This document shows positions 23,404 to 37,054 of a stretch of 64,000 nt of DNA, piece by piece. The notes under the pieces were generated by a model, which saw nothing but the letters and a program-made list of their open reading frames with translations, searched no databases and had not been told where the DNA came from. Numbering within the stretch: the stretch's first letter is position 1; the number at the start of each line of letters is the position of its first letter. The stretch lies in contig OY754338.1 in the NCBI GenBank assembly GCA_963573305.1, forward strand, positions 18,350,192-18,414,191. The letters run 5' to 3'. This DNA comes from Pyrrhosoma nymphula (Eukaryota > Arthropoda > Insecta > Odonata > Coenagrionidae). Position numbers and translations under genes: made by a program.

Positions 23404-23848
23404 GGTAGTTTAAGCCAAAAATAACTTCCCTTAGACTTTGATGAATTTGGTCTCATTGTTAAGAAAAATAACCCATATTTCCAATGATATCAAAATATTA
23501 ATCCCTTACTAAACTTCTTTTCGATCAATTTGTCTAAAAATAAAATCTCTTTTACATGGGATTGATTACGGCTGTGCGCTCCAGAGGGAGAATATTGAAA
23601 ACAATACGAAATTCTAACACCTACATTTCGTCCAAAAACTGTTTGTAGTTTTTATGTTTACTCCACTATTTATAAAAATTAATCAGTTACTCACCGAAGT
23701 TATTTTGACAGAATCGCAAAAAAACCTGCTGTTTTGAAGTTTTTTTTAGCCGTACGGCGTGAAAAAACTAGTCAATATTGAGACTTATGTATATATATAT
23801 TTATTTAATCACTGAGCATTTTTGTCATGCATATTTTTGCACCATTTG
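23404..23848 (+). repeat. Dispersed repeat, copy 1
   Basis: This roughly 445-bp segment aligns over its whole length with 61837-62274. Shared landmarks in order are GGTAGT...AGC, TCTCATT, CAGAGGGAGAATAT, ACTATTTATAAAA, ACGGCGTGAAAAAA and TTTATTTAA. Both copies have the same orientation and differ by many substitutions and small indels, so they are old. There is no coding capacity and no terminal repeats. It lies just 3' (in gene direction) of the Ig exon at 23985. Confidence 0.8.
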
Positions 23849-23984
23849 TATAGCAATTAATTACTTCGAACTTCTAACTGACGCTAAAATCAAAATATAA
23901 AATTCGAGTATAGTCTCCATTGTGACTAGGGAAATATTTCGTCGATACTACCTTAAGATATGGAGCTTGGAGAATTGCCCCTAC

Positions 23985-24117
23985 CTGTACAGAGGTTCGC
24001 CGTCAGATTCCTTGAACCAGAGCACCATGTACACGCTGTCACCTCGGTCCGGAGGGTTTATGTCGCAAGGCAGCGTCCCCTTCTTCCCCATCACTCCCTG
24101 GACGTCCACAATTGGAA
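23985..24117 (-). CDS. Exon of a Sidestep-family Ig-domain cell-surface protein
   Basis: This 133-bp internal exon encodes 43 full codons plus split codons at each end. The residues read VPIVDVQGVMGKKGTLPCDI, then NPPDRGDS, then VYMVLWFKESDGEPLY. LPC supplies the B-strand cysteine of an Ig domain and VLWFK the C-strand tryptophan. The long insert between them (PCDINPPDRGDSVYMVLWF) is what one expects of Ig domain 1 in arthropod Sidestep proteins, transmembrane ligands for Beaten-path receptors in motor-axon guidance. The acceptor is preceded by a pyrimidine tract (TTTTTATTTTTCATTGCAG|TT) and the donor reads TACAG|GTAG. The exon enters with 2 nt of a split codon and leaves with AG, which C or T would complete as Ser, giving the family's usual LYS. 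The cysteine partner (F strand) lies in an exon not found here. The particular paralogue cannot be named. Confidence 0.85.
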
Positions 24118-27100
24118 CTGCAATGAAAAATAAAAACGGTTCAAAATTACCTGATTTATAGAACAAATTATTAGATGCTGCTTGGAATAATTAAGCAGGA
24201 GAATAGCAAAATAGGTTATTAGTTGCGTAGGTTCTACAAAAAAGAATTCTCCAATTTGATATGATATATCAGGGGTAAATGAAATTATTTCTGCCGTAAC
24301 TTTATGGTATAACACGTTTCACGATTTTTTTTTCGTAACAAAACTTAACTACCGTGCAGAAGTTTATAGCAAAGTTAATTTGCATTCAGGGTTGTATCGT
24401 TTCCTTAGGCCATTTTGCGCTTCCCAAACAGATTGAAGTATATGACATCAAGGACTAAATTTTAGTAAAATAAACGTAAGAGACAATAATAAATAATTTT
24501 GACACCATTATTTCACGACCTTCCCTAAAATCAATCACACAATATGGAAGAGCCTGTTCATTAAAAACAATAGTGTTTGGAGCGTAGACCATGGAGTTTT
24601 AAAGTAATGCGTTGGTCATCCATCATTATGGTTAAAAATGATGCATGTCATTAATATTTTAAGGTGTTCCCTCATCATTTAAAAGAAACACTCCGGGGTA
24701 CTTAAGAATCACTGCCACTCCAAACCACATTTCCGTGAGCTTATTTTGGCATAAATATCTTTGAAATCCAATTAATGAACCTGGAAAGAACGCAAATAAT
24801 AGGAAAAAAACGAAGAACTATAAATTGTATCAAGAACCAGTACCGTAACAACGCGCACTGGATCTGTAGAGCAAATCAAAATTTTCGTCCACAGACAAAC
24901 TGTCATAAATACACACATAAAAACAAGATTTGCTTGTTCAATGGTATAAGTTTTTTTGCCCTATGCCAGGCCTTTCGGAACTGGTTTCACTGTGCATCTA
25001 AGGATACATACGGATGGATATAATGAGTATGTATCTTCATTCGCGTGATCACCTCTTTGCCTCAAAGAGAGTCAGATTTCATTGTTCTCTTGTCACCATA
25101 TCTTCATTCCCTCTCGTGGAACAATGGGGCGAGGGGGGATAAGACGGTTAGTCCCAACTACTCTCTCTCTCTCCATACCCCAGCCACACTCCCTTTCCTC
25201 TTCCACTCTGGTGCGTGACATGGTATGGCAGGCATAACTTAAAAGACAGCTCCTCTCCAGAATTTCCCTTCGAAGTCATTTTATCGCCGTGGCCACGAAG
25301 TGAGGGAGAAGTTTACGGGCGCGAAAATGCCTTTTATTGGCCACCGCAGGCCTCCGGGAAACTTCGCTGATGCGTGAAAAATGATGGTGGGGAAAACATT
25401 TTTTCGCCTCCCATTTGGTTTTCCAGATATTGTGACAGAAAGGTGGAAGAATGGTAATCATTCAAATAGCGAAGAGTGAACTTGCCGATTGCCATTACCA
25501 TTGTATCGATGGACTGAACTTGCATTGCAAATGCATAAGATGTTCTAAGTTTTTACTATGCGAGCCGCTGCATTAGCCCCTGAAAACAGCAGCAACTCGC
25601 AGGACTCCGAACGGCTGGGAGTATTAGGGCAGCGGCTATAAAAAGGATTGGTAAAGGAAAAGTGAATTGACGAGGAAATACATGGCGGCGTGTAATTTGT
25701 GCTAGAGATTCTCTACCTGCTCTTACTGTTGTCGCATTTAGAGGGCCGGAAGAAAATTCTTAACCGTATGTACTCGACAGAGAATTTCCCGTTTTCGTAT
25801 GTTTTACAGATGAGCTTTAACAAAAAAAAATTTCATTAATGCTGCAAAGAACGGCATAGTCGAATTGACCGCTGTTAAAAAAATTACATATCGGCAAAAG
25901 CAGTAAATAAATCAGATGCCGCTCTCAAAGTAATTGGCTCGCAATGGCAATTTTATATTCTGACGTCCTTGAAATCCATTTTTTCAATCTTGACTATTCC
26001 TAGGTTTTCTTATCGATAAAAGGGTCGAGAAGCTACATACATATTCAATGCAACCCTTGCTCACCATTTCACGATCCAAATACAGCAGCTATTTCGCTCT
26101 TGCGCATCATTCTACACCAGCTACATACATCTACCATATAAAACTTCGTGAAATATGTTCATAACTGTTTTTGACAGTCTAGTTGCTCGGTCTTGAGACT
26201 GGGATGTCTCTTCTTCCATGTTAAATGATCTAACTATCCATTTCCGACTTATAAACTCTTTTATAATTACATTTGATGAGCTATTACCTTCAGTATCCAA
26301 GGGCAAAGGCGCTGTTGCCAGTCCGTACCACTGGGCTATTGCGACATGAATGGAATACGAATGAAGGAGTGTTGGAGTGAACGATTAAGTCTAGTAGCGA
26401 CGAAAGATAAGAGGCCCGTGAGCAGGAGGATAGGTATGGCTTTTATAGCAACGGATGAGGAAAACCTCATCCCTGCACAGAATATTTTCCAGCAGGAAGA
26501 TTCTGCATCAAAAAATCCTTAGAGAAAAATTCTGAGACTACTCATTGTTTGAAAAAAGAACAACGGCCTTCAAACAATAGAGTACTGACGCTATTTTTTT
26601 TACCATTCTCGGTTGTATGGAAAAATTTTATTTCGTCAAATAATCCGCACGGCCAATGGAAAAAAGTATGTAACATCCGCTCAATGTCACATCCATTCCG
26701 CCTTTGACGCACAAGAAATAGAATATACTTTTTAGCCTTCATTGTTGATTATTTCCACTGAGTACAGATGCAATAAGACTATTTATCATGTTTTCTGAAT
26801 AACCAGGTCAAATATTTAAATCCGCACTTATTAATAAATGGACCAAGATTTATTAGTGATAAAGTTGATATTTTAGGCACTACAATATGAATTGTTCACC
26901 CATATAAAAAATGCGACAATTTCAAAACATAAATACTGATTTCTTTGATCATACCTTTCACTGGGAGTCACGTGCTCTTGTTATCTTTTACAGTGACATG
27001 ATTTGAAAAAGAATTCAACTCAAATTCAACATACTATCACTCTTAACGAGGAAAACACTGCCATAGATCAGCACGTCGCGTTGATCAAAGGAAATACTTG

Positions 27101-28320
27101 CATTTTAATAAAAACTTGCACATGAATAACAGAACAATAAAATTCACACAGACATGAGAACAACATTGATTGCAGTATCAGCTGATTTTCAATCATAAAT
27201 AGGTATTTATTAAGAAGATTGGCTTCTCTAAACCACGGTTGCTCATCAAGAGGAATAAAATTTCTCATATCAAATAAAACAAAACCTCAGAATCAAACAC
27301 GAGTTTTGAAAAGATAATAACTCGTTAAATTTTATCATTATAGCTCGTCACCTTATCATGTTGGCTAAGAAGAAATAGATGAAGGTAACGGGGAGGGACA
27401 TTGCAGGGATTTTAATGGAGAATATAAAAATATAAAAAAGCCGAAACCGACCGATGGCCCGGACTTACGGGAGGAAAAGTGAGGCAGTCGGTTCAATTTC
27501 CTTCTGTCTTTTGCTCTCAACGAAATTCCATCGAAATACACGGTGCAGAAAATCAGCTCGTTTGAGAAGCTTCGCAGACAGGAGGAAATAAGCTATCAAA
27601 ATAAAATTGATACATCGTATTTAGCAGCCCACAAATGCTATCATATTACTCCTCACTAGTTTTCCTAACAAAGTATTGCCACATCTTTCAACTTCTCTTG
27701 GCACAATACAGGAACGACTTCCAATTCCTCCGCAAGTTTCTAACCCTTCCTACAGAGTTTGTACTTTAGTCTCCAAGTGGAGACTAACATTCAGGAGGCA
27801 ATCGATCTCAACAATGATGTGCGAGTGACATCACAGTCTAGATAAATCTTAACTTTAAATGGCAGTATTTGGATATTTCGACTTCATGACGTCTAATTTC
27901 CGTTTTCGTTGAAGTACCAGGTCAGTTTCAGGAGTACAACTGATGAACTTCCCCGCTTCGGCGTCTAATTTTGAAACACCAATGATAATTATCATCAACA
28001 TGACATCGTTTATCATTACTTTGACATTCATCCAATCCAATGGTTGGACTGCAGCCAACACGTCTTCCCTGTCCCCATCTGACTCCTGTCTGTTCTCGTA
28101 TCTCTTCTGTATCACACCCAGATTCTTGTAGCCCTGCATTCGTTGATCATTTTCATAAAACCCTGAAAAATTAGTCTTATCATTCACCAACAACATTGGT
28201 TTCTTCAGCGACGACAGACTAAAGACGAGTGAGAAGTACGCATTCCGGTACCACAGGATAGTTCTTCCCGTAAACCACAGCTACAATACCCAAAATATTC
28301 GTTACGCACGGAATTCACAT
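24118..28320. other. Presumed intron upstream of the Ig exon
   Basis: No further exon is recognised on either strand. A tRNA-like A-box fragment lies at 26290-26337. The stretch around 25060-25400 is GC-richer with pyrimidine-rich plus-strand runs. Confidence 0.5.
26290..26337 (-). repeat. Truncated tRNA-like SINE fragment
   Basis: The minus strand reads TAGCCCAGTGGTACGGACTGG, an excellent A-box and D-arm match, continuing as a tRNA-like anticodon region (TTGCCCTTGGATACTGAAGG). The similarity stops where the B box should begin. Confidence 0.45.
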
Positions 28321-28324
28321 AAAC

Positions 28325-28410
28325 TTGAGTCTCGTTGGCCATGCTCTAACACGCCTTTCTCGGATTTGAATCCCCAATCCGCATCCCAACTCTCTAACCA
28401 CTTTATTACT
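28325..28410 (-). repeat. tRNA-derived SINE-like head
   Basis: On the minus strand an A-box-like AGTGGTTAGAGAGTTGG is followed about 20 nt later by a B-box-like GGATTCAAATCC (plus 28362-28373). The T-arm stem is imperfect and no tail is obvious, so this is a diverged copy. Confidence 0.4.
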
Positions 28411-31400
28411 ACGTGATTTCTCTATCATAAGGGTCTGTAAAAAGAATAAAATTTATTTTTCGCGGAAGAATACACGTTAAATATTCGAAGAAAACGAAGC
28501 TGAGTGCAAAAGATCAAGAAAATTTCCTTTCAATTTATATAAAAGTAGATATTATGTTGTTTAGTTATTAATTAATTACAGTGTTCTACTCCCTAGGCTA
28601 TAAAGTCAATTATTAACGTTGTTTTTTTGAAAAATATCGAATTGGTATCGATATATTGTCGTGTCACAAAGCCACCATCATAAATCTGTGGACTGAAAAT
28701 TCTCCCCGATAGAGATGGACCATGTATCCGCTGTATATCAATCAGAACGTGGAAAAATAAAAACAAATCTCACGGTCCATCAGTGAAACAGTATGATAAA
28801 AAAAGAATGAGCGTTCCCTCTTAAAAAATAACTGGTTCTGCACGCAAAAACAGAACAAAAAACGCGAGCTTTTCGCTCCGCATCTGTGTCGAAGGTGAGA
28901 AGTATGCAGGACGAATGGCATGTTTCATTAACCCAACAGCTTGTCGAATTCCTTGCCAACCTCCCCAAAAATGACTTCAAATGTCGAAAAATGACAGCCA
29001 TGGCTACTGTTACACCCCGTAAACCTCGAGATTAGGATGCAATAATTCATTCACCAAAATTATTTCAAATTAGCTGAGAGCAAAAAAAAATTAAAATGTA
29101 ATGATTATTACGACTTGTTTAATTTTTATATTGTTGCTGTTGTTTATATCAAATAATAATTATGAATAAAATACAATGGCATTGAAAATCGGATAAATAG
29201 AATTTAAGTCATACTAGACTTTCCAATTATGTTTTAAATAAGCTGACTTGCAGAAAGAAAAAAAGGGGAAATTAAAAGCTATGAGGGATTGAGGATACGG
29301 CTACTAAACATTTTTTTAAAAATTGTACTACTCTTGGTAAAAATATGGATGATATTGAAACCTAGGATGCATAAGTACTCATAATAACCAATTTTTGGGA
29401 GACGCAAAAAGAAATATTGCAATGTCATAGACAAGCCAATTGCTCTTCAATGGAATCAGAGTAGCAAATTCGAGTAGTATTTTTGTTAGTTGCAAGTATG
29501 ATGATTTGGCGGAGAGGAAAATAAATTCAAAAAAGTCTTCAGAATCTATTGCCTTGATGCAATTATATTACATGCTAGACAGATAAGCACAGCTAGCTCG
29601 TCAGCAGATAACAGAAATGGAAAAAATGCTATGAAATTGCATATAAAATTAAAAACTAGCCCTCAAATTTGAAAAAGTGATGTAAGAGACAACTGATATA
29701 TGTGATGGGAAAATGGAAAGTTCATTTCATGGATCCTACATTAAGACAACATAGATTAATTGAAGAGCCAAAAATAAAATAAAATTTTAGGATAGAAAAT
29801 TATAAGAAATCATAGCAAACATAGCATAGAGGATAAAATAGGGGAAAATAATGGTTGATAGTAGTAAATAAGAGCTATTGGTTACAGAGACAAGAGTTAG
29901 CCTTCAGAAAATAAGTCTTAGATAGAATACCACTATTCGACGCGCTGGATAATTAAGATGGATTCTGGGGAATTTTCTCACCCAGTCTATGCTACGCTTT
30001 AATTTTTCCAGAATGTTTACATTTTTTCCGCCGAGCAGGTCCACGGCGTGACTGATTCGAAACACGTGGAAAAATCACGGTTTGTAATGAACGCCCTGAG
30101 TGACTCGTCAATTTTTTGATATGGAATCAAATTAAAGGTTTCATCGAGTGGGCGCCATCTGTCGAGAAATAAACGCATTTCGCGCGACAGGAGCGGAAGG
30201 TTGATGTGCTCCGGTTGAAAATTGGAAAGCCTTGAAACACGTCACACCACGGAAAGCTTTTCGCAACCGGAAAAATCCAACAAAGTTCCATTGAAACGCG
30301 AGAATGAGGCTGTGGGCATGGCGATGTGAATATTTGATGGAAAATTTCAATAAAAATACTATAGGTGATGTGTTTAGTCGAAGGAATTACACCTAAATAT
30401 ATCCAGTTGAGGCGTCCGGAAACATGCATTTCGCAAATATTATCCCAAATTCACGTGTTTTTCTTTCTTTAATTTGGCTATATTTTAAAATACCAACCAT
30501 CTCTAACGACAGAACTCCATGATTTCGCTGAATGTTTGGGATTAATTTCCAGCAATACAATTCTTTTTTATTTGCCCTCTAAGATTGGCAGTATCACGAA
30601 AAATGTGTGTAAATGTTTCATTATGAAAACAAATTCATTGTTCTTTAGCATTGGAGTTTCAATTGTAGTACGTGTATAAGATCACTTAGACTGAAGAACA
30701 ATTGGCTTGGCCCGTGTTTGACGTAGTATAACATAAACCGAATGTATAGCATTATTTAACTATTTCATTTATTCTCTAAAACTGCTGGTCGGGCCACATT
30801 CATGGGCGTCCTGGACCACATGCAGCCCACGGATCGGGAGTTGAACATCCTTGTTACTCAGCCAAATTTATATCAAATTGATGATACAAATCAGCGACTT
30901 TTTCTTCTATCACATACTGTACGTTATTGTATTAATTTACATTGACATAAACATCTACAAAACTTCAACAGCCAAGAACAGGTTATGTATTTCGGAATTC
31001 AATACCAATGCAAAGAAGAATTAAATCAAATAATTATCTTGTAGACATTCTAAGAAAAAACCAAAAGTGGAGAGGTGACTGATTTAAGAATCTTAATCGA
31101 ATCGAATTAAAATATAAAACACTCTGCTGGATCCACCGTACCACATTATGCACATTTCAAACCGTAAAATGAACATAAGACATCATATGCCTTACTTGCT
31201 TACGACTGTAATGTTTCTTAACAGAAACTAGTAATATTTTATTTTAAGAAAGAAGAATTTATTTTCTCTTTCAGCTTAGACACGGATTTGCCACCATTAT
31301 TTTCAACCTGCGATCTTCTAATTTATTTATTGTTGTACGACGAAATGTGTTCAATTTTTCTTGTCGTCTCTCAGATTAATCGACATCATTTACTCTGGAA

Positions 31401-34400
31401 ACGAGTGAGGCAGGTGATTGCTTTCCTTGGAAGCTTGCGTGCTCGACATCCAATAAAATCGAGGTTATTCAAGTTTGATGGAGAACTCCTTTCAAAATGA
31501 ATATTTAGCCGTTGAATATTAGACAAGAACAATTCACGATAAATGCTTCACTTTTACATTGACCTAGGTTGAACTAAGCAAAATCATTTTATTTCGCTTA
31601 TGCAATATAGGTTCTAGTTATCCAGATGTAAAATTAAGTATTTTTCAGCCCCTTGCGAAGACCAGGTTCAAAAGCCTTCCCCAGAAATACGTACTATTCC
31701 ATTCATTGTTAATCCACATTAAATGTAACTTAAATTCTATCTCAACCGTTCTCAACTTTAAAAGCATCCTTCATGATGACTCACACGACGCTTTGTTGCA
31801 GAGGAAATAGAGAAGACACGTTAATTGCAGGAGATGACACCACCTACGTACTGTCACCGTTTGATGGCCAAGTGCCATGCGCATCCGATGTGCTCTCGGA
31901 ATGATGGAGGCCTGGCGCATTAAAAGTTTACGCGTCGCATATAAAGTGGGACAAGCAGCGTCTTAAAAGACGGAATGGGAAGCGCCATCTTGGAGAAGAA
32001 TCACCTAGATTCCGGGACGATTCTCACATTCCCTCCTCCCCTTCCCCATTCTTTTCTTCAACGCCCACGGAGAAGGATTCCCACCTCACGACTGGAGATT
32101 ATAAGCGCGCACGCCTTTACATTCACGGCTGCCTCCTGCCACCCACTTTCTCGCGAAGTGCACGGGCAAAAGGAACACAAAAGGAGAAGATACTTTGGAG
32201 AGGAATGAGGGGAAAGGGGGGGGGGACACGCGGAGGGAAAATATAAAAAATAGAAACAAAAAGAAGTGCAGCTCGAAAAAGCTTTCCGAGCGGTTGCGCC
32301 AGAAAACAATCAAACCTTCGACGCCTCGTTAAATGGGGCAGGCCTCTTATCCGTTAGTCGCAGGAGGCGCATTTGATTAAGCCATTCCCTCTTCCTCATA
32401 CTTCCCTTAGCTCGCTTCTCTGGCCGTTTCTTTATCGTCCAATAAACCTCCAGTTCTCTTAACCAACCAGTTTCTCTTTTTAACTGTCCCCTCCCCTGCT
32501 AACCCCACTACTTTTCCAGGTCCACACCAGTAGAGTTTTTACTCCTCAACGCTCATATACATCTTCTCAACCCCAGCGGAAGAAAGTAGTTCCAAGAGTT
32601 ATAAATGTTTACTAGCGGTTGCGGTAGTTACCATCGTTATTATTATTATCATCATTGTGCATAGTTATTTTTTAACTCTGCCCTCTAAACTGCTTTCTTT
32701 CCTCTGCCCCTGGTTTTTGGGAGTAAGGCCACCAAGGATCTTCGTCTCCTCACGAGAAATATTTTCTTCCCCAGCTCGTTAAGTAGGCAAAGCGCACAAT
32801 CGAGTTTGAAAATCTCGCTTCTTTGTTTTAATTCCCCTTAGAGTTTCTTAGTTATCCATTCTAATTATTCAATTAAACTTCTGCTTTCAATTAAGAGATT
32901 TTATGGAGATAAAGGAATGATTCGATCCTATCTTCTTACCCTCGTTTGGACACATTTTTATAACATGTCCTCAATCTTACTACTCCGAGGATTCTAATAA
33001 AATCTTGTTTACATTTCCTTTTTTTGATACGATGATGCCTTAATTGAAAGGAATGGAATTGAAAAACTTCTTGATCTCATGATTTTGAACTCTGCCCCTA
33101 AGGAACAAATCTCAAGTAAGGACATCTCTCCGCATCTTCTATATTATTAAAAGTTTTGAAGTTTGGAAATGGCTCTTTCAAAATCCACAATAAAGGTTGC
33201 ATGGAAATTCATCAGAAGATACCTTATTTGGCTAAATAGTTCATAAGGTTTTTGTGCTCAAAGCAACGGCAAGAAAATATTTTTAGAAAAATTAACAACA
33301 CTGTTTACCATCTATTTTTTTAATCCTTGGCACTCGATTTAAGAGAAAATCGGGTCTAATTTCCATGTTTATAATATTTTACTGACTTCTTTAAGCGAGA
33401 GTTATACTTATTTCCCCATAAAAAAATAATACCTATTTCTCCATGGATAAGGTTACATGTGTGGTTATGTGGAGACTCGAGAGAAAACTTTCAATCCAAG
33501 ACAAATAATGTTCCTATGATTTTTGCCTGTGGCAAAGAACGTGGTTCAAGTATCATACACACATCTTCATAAAAATCTTAGCCAGTGTCTTTAATATATA
33601 GCCATTACGTCTGATAAAGGCAATAATTTGGAAACATATTCCTATTCTTTTACCACGGTAGAAAATATTGTTGTGATTCTAGAACTAATGGATCATTTAA
33701 GGATGGTATTCTAAGAAAAATTCGAACGTAGGAAAGCGTTTCAGAATACATTTACAATCATGGAGCTGGAATATGGCTGACTGCATAATATTACCAACTC
33801 ATGTACCTCGAGAATCTTAGTAGTCAGAGTCCTCGGTTACTGAATAGGGATGTGAAAGGGATATAGATCTGGTAAAGATACGTTAAGAGCTGAGAAAAAG
33901 ATCCCTCTTCCGTGGTTTTATGGCTTGGCCATACCCGCGCAATCATCTTGAGAAGATGTTGAAAGGCGGAAGAGGTATTCTCTTGATAGATAAAGATGGA
34001 CAGAAGAAATTTGTGCCGTATACGCCAAGGTATAAACTGCCTTTCATTCTTAATCGTGAAACTTGCCTTGGTTTTGGCAATGAGCACATAAAATACTGCC
34101 TCTACGCACTCAAACGACAAAAGACCGAATCCACTGAGGAAAAACTTAAAAATATTCATTGCCTGCTGTAACCACGGCGAGAGTGAGATGCTTTCACTTC
34201 GTACATTTAAAAGGAAGTAACACTTGAATATTTAAAAGTTAAGCCATCAAAGTTTTATAAATTTGGGTCAATAGTTAATTAAGCCTTCTACAAACAGAGA
34301 AACTTCCTCCAATCGGGAAGGGAAAATGAAAAAGTGACTATCTGAATGCGTATGCAGGGTGAAATATTTTAATTTTTTATTTCTTAGGTACTACTTCATA

Positions 34401-36109
34401 TTTCAATAATAACTGTGATATGTTTAAAATGAGACGCACTTCATCCAATCATTTAGACAAGGGACCGTACAACATGTCTGATTAAGGCTACGGAAAATAT
34501 TTGCTCAGAGTTTGGAAATAAATTGGGAGCATAGCTAAATTTTATCAACAAATGAGTCTATTGTCCTCAACTTGCCTCATTATTTTAACTTGTATGCATG
34601 CTAGTGTCATAAGAAAATTTTGCAAAAAATAATCATTAGTACAAATAGAGAAATATAAAACGGAAAATCCTATTCTAAAGATTAGAGAGTCCTGGGTTAT
34701 TTAAGCTTCCATACAAATATTTGTTTTATTAGTTTTACTAGAACATTTTTCGGCAACTGTCATAACAATTTAGTACCAACCACGTAAGGCACGATTATGC
34801 TGTGCCCTTTTGTGGTAAAGATATTTAGAGAAACAGGAAAAGAGTCAACGTTAGGAAAATGATTAGGCAGTGCTTTGGAGTGCTAGTGAAGTCAAAGACG
34901 TTTCCCTCTTCCTTTGAGGCCGTTAAACTCTTTTGTTGCCTGGATGGTAATAACCCCCAATCTCCAAATGTATATCTGTTGGATCCAAGCATTTTTGTGC
35001 GTATTATTTTTGCAAACACGATCTTTCTCATTTTGCTGGAACACAATATCGCTTAAATACGTAGCAACATATTAGTACGTAATTAGAATATTTGTTTTCC
35101 AAGATGCCCTCCTGCATTTTTCTAAATTATTCTTGTGTACACATTCATCTAGCCCACCTAATCACTCCATTCACCTAAATAAATGCATGCATTTTGCTGA
35201 AAACATGAAATCGCTCACGAAAACTACAGGCTTTGGGATCCATGTACACACATACATTTCCAAAATGAAGAATATAAAAGTCTTGAATTGCTCTAGCATT
35301 GTTAAATTGAAACCAATAATAACGTGCGATTTACCATACAAAGCGGAGACAGCTGAAATTTGTATGCTCAATAACATCAGGTTTTTCTTTTGCGGAAAAA
35401 AGGGAATTTTGAAGATTATTTTGAAAATTATTTGGGAATTGATTTATTAAAAAAAATAGCAAATAACGTGTCTGTCTTCAATTGACGAAATTAATCAAAC
35501 TCATGTCATTTGCTCAGGACAATCCTGTAATACTGTAAGGAATAATGACCTCAAAATTCACTCGCTACGATAAAATGAACTCAAAATCATAAGAAGTTAT
35601 AAGAGTATTGAATAGGAATATTGCTTCTCACTATTTCACAAGTATCTTTACATACTATTCTTGCCCTACTTGCCCTAGTTTTGGGCAGCAACCTTTTCCT
35701 TCTCCAGAATTATTGTACAGAATAAAAATTCTAGTTATTTAATAAATCGAGTATTTTCATTCTAATAACATAATAGTACTTGTAAGTGAGAGGAGAGTTG
35801 ATAGTTAGAGGGGTAGTATAACACCGGGAATAAACTGAAAGAGATGAGGACGAAATAAAATAATGAAGCATAAGATTAAGAGACATGGCGAAAAAGGATA
35901 TAAGATCAAAGATAACTATGTGATATCCCCCACCATCTTGAACATAGGCAGTAGGTCCTAAATGCTTTGGTAGACGTACTATAATGTCAATCACATGAGT
36001 GTGGTGAGTTCCCATCCCAATGGTCCTGATTCAAAGATCAGCAATGGTTGAAATTCCTTAGCAGAATCCCGAATCTATCATGAATAATATGAGGGGAGCT
36101 TCTAATTGA
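28411..36109. other. Presumed intron or intergenic DNA
   Basis: AT-rich sequence with no supported exon, RNA gene or delimited element. A GC-richer pyrimidine/purine island occurs at about 31860-32500. Overlapping frames on both strands at 33824-34171 (up to 111 codons) give no recognisable domain and may be part of an unidentified repeat. Confidence 0.45.
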
Positions 36110-36861
36110 GGCACGACGCAATGTGGGACATTTAGGTAAGTTAACTTTCAAAATCAAAGAAATTTAGATAAAGTTGAGATACTAAAATTATTTTTTCACT
36201 ATTTTAAATCATAAACTCTGGGAAGTATGGCGAAATTACATATAAATCCTTAATTGTTTATACAAACTTGCAAAAAGTCGGCAAATAAATAACTTTTAAA
36301 CGAATACAAAGAAAAGTTGCTTTCGATTAGCAAAAAAAAATATTTTTTTAATATTTTGAATACTGAATTTTAGAATAATCACTAAAATTATTGTAATTGG
36401 TGGCTCAAAAAATTAAAATTTTACACATTGTAAACAATTTTACTTAAACAAACTGAATAGTTTGTATATCATGACATGTAGAACATAATGGATATTAGAA
36501 TTGTATCCTGTACTAAAAATTACAATATCATTATTTACATTAAATTAATAAAATAATTTTAGAAAAAAGTCTGAAGCACTGTACCTAATATATAAATTAA
36601 AATTATTTAAAAAAATTTTTTTTCTAATTGAAAGCATTTATTCGTGGCAGTAACAGCATAAATTTTGTATTTGATAAAAAGTTGTTTATTTGCAGATTTT
36701 TTGCACGTTTGTACAAGCAATTACGGATTTCTACGTATTTTTCTATGCGTCCAAGTGTTTAAGCTTTAAAATGGTGTAAAATCCAACGCAATATCTATAT
36801 TTTATCAAAATTTCTTTGATTTTGAAAGTGAACATACCGGAATATCTCGCTGTGCGCCGCC
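36110..36861. mobile_element. DNA-transposon-like element with long terminal inverted repeats
   Basis: The left arm (about 36110-36313) is the diverged reverse complement of the right arm (about 36655-36861). The best segments are TTTCAAAATCAAAGAAATTT (36145-36164, against the reverse complement of about 36806-36825) and TACAAACTTGCAAAAAGTC (36260 onward, against the reverse complement of about 36695-36713). The arms are roughly 200 bp each, perhaps three-quarters identical, around a short AT-rich centre without a gene. The right end reads toward GCGCCGCCC. Target duplications could not be fixed. This is a non-autonomous long-TIR element; superfamily not assigned. Confidence 0.65.
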
Positions 36862-37054
36862 CATCGACTGGGTCGCTGAATTGTGGGGCACATCCCGCCT
36901 TAAGTGGAGAGTCGATGCTTGGTTTCCTCCATTCTTCCTTTTTTTCCTCAAAAGCACTTCTCCAACCATCCTGCCCAAATTCATTACATAAATCACCTCA
37001 TTTGATAGTCACCTTCCAAAAAAAACCAACGAACCAGCATATTTAATTGTGTAG

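Noticed and set aside
30780..30860. GC-rich patch containing CATGCAGCCCACGGATCGGGAGTTGAACATCC
   Set aside because: Reminiscent of ends of some hAT-derived repeats, but no inverted partner or target duplication found.
33824..34171. Overlapping frames on both strands (111 and 83 codons)
   Set aside because: Neither translation matches a family I know; overlap on both strands argues against a host exon.
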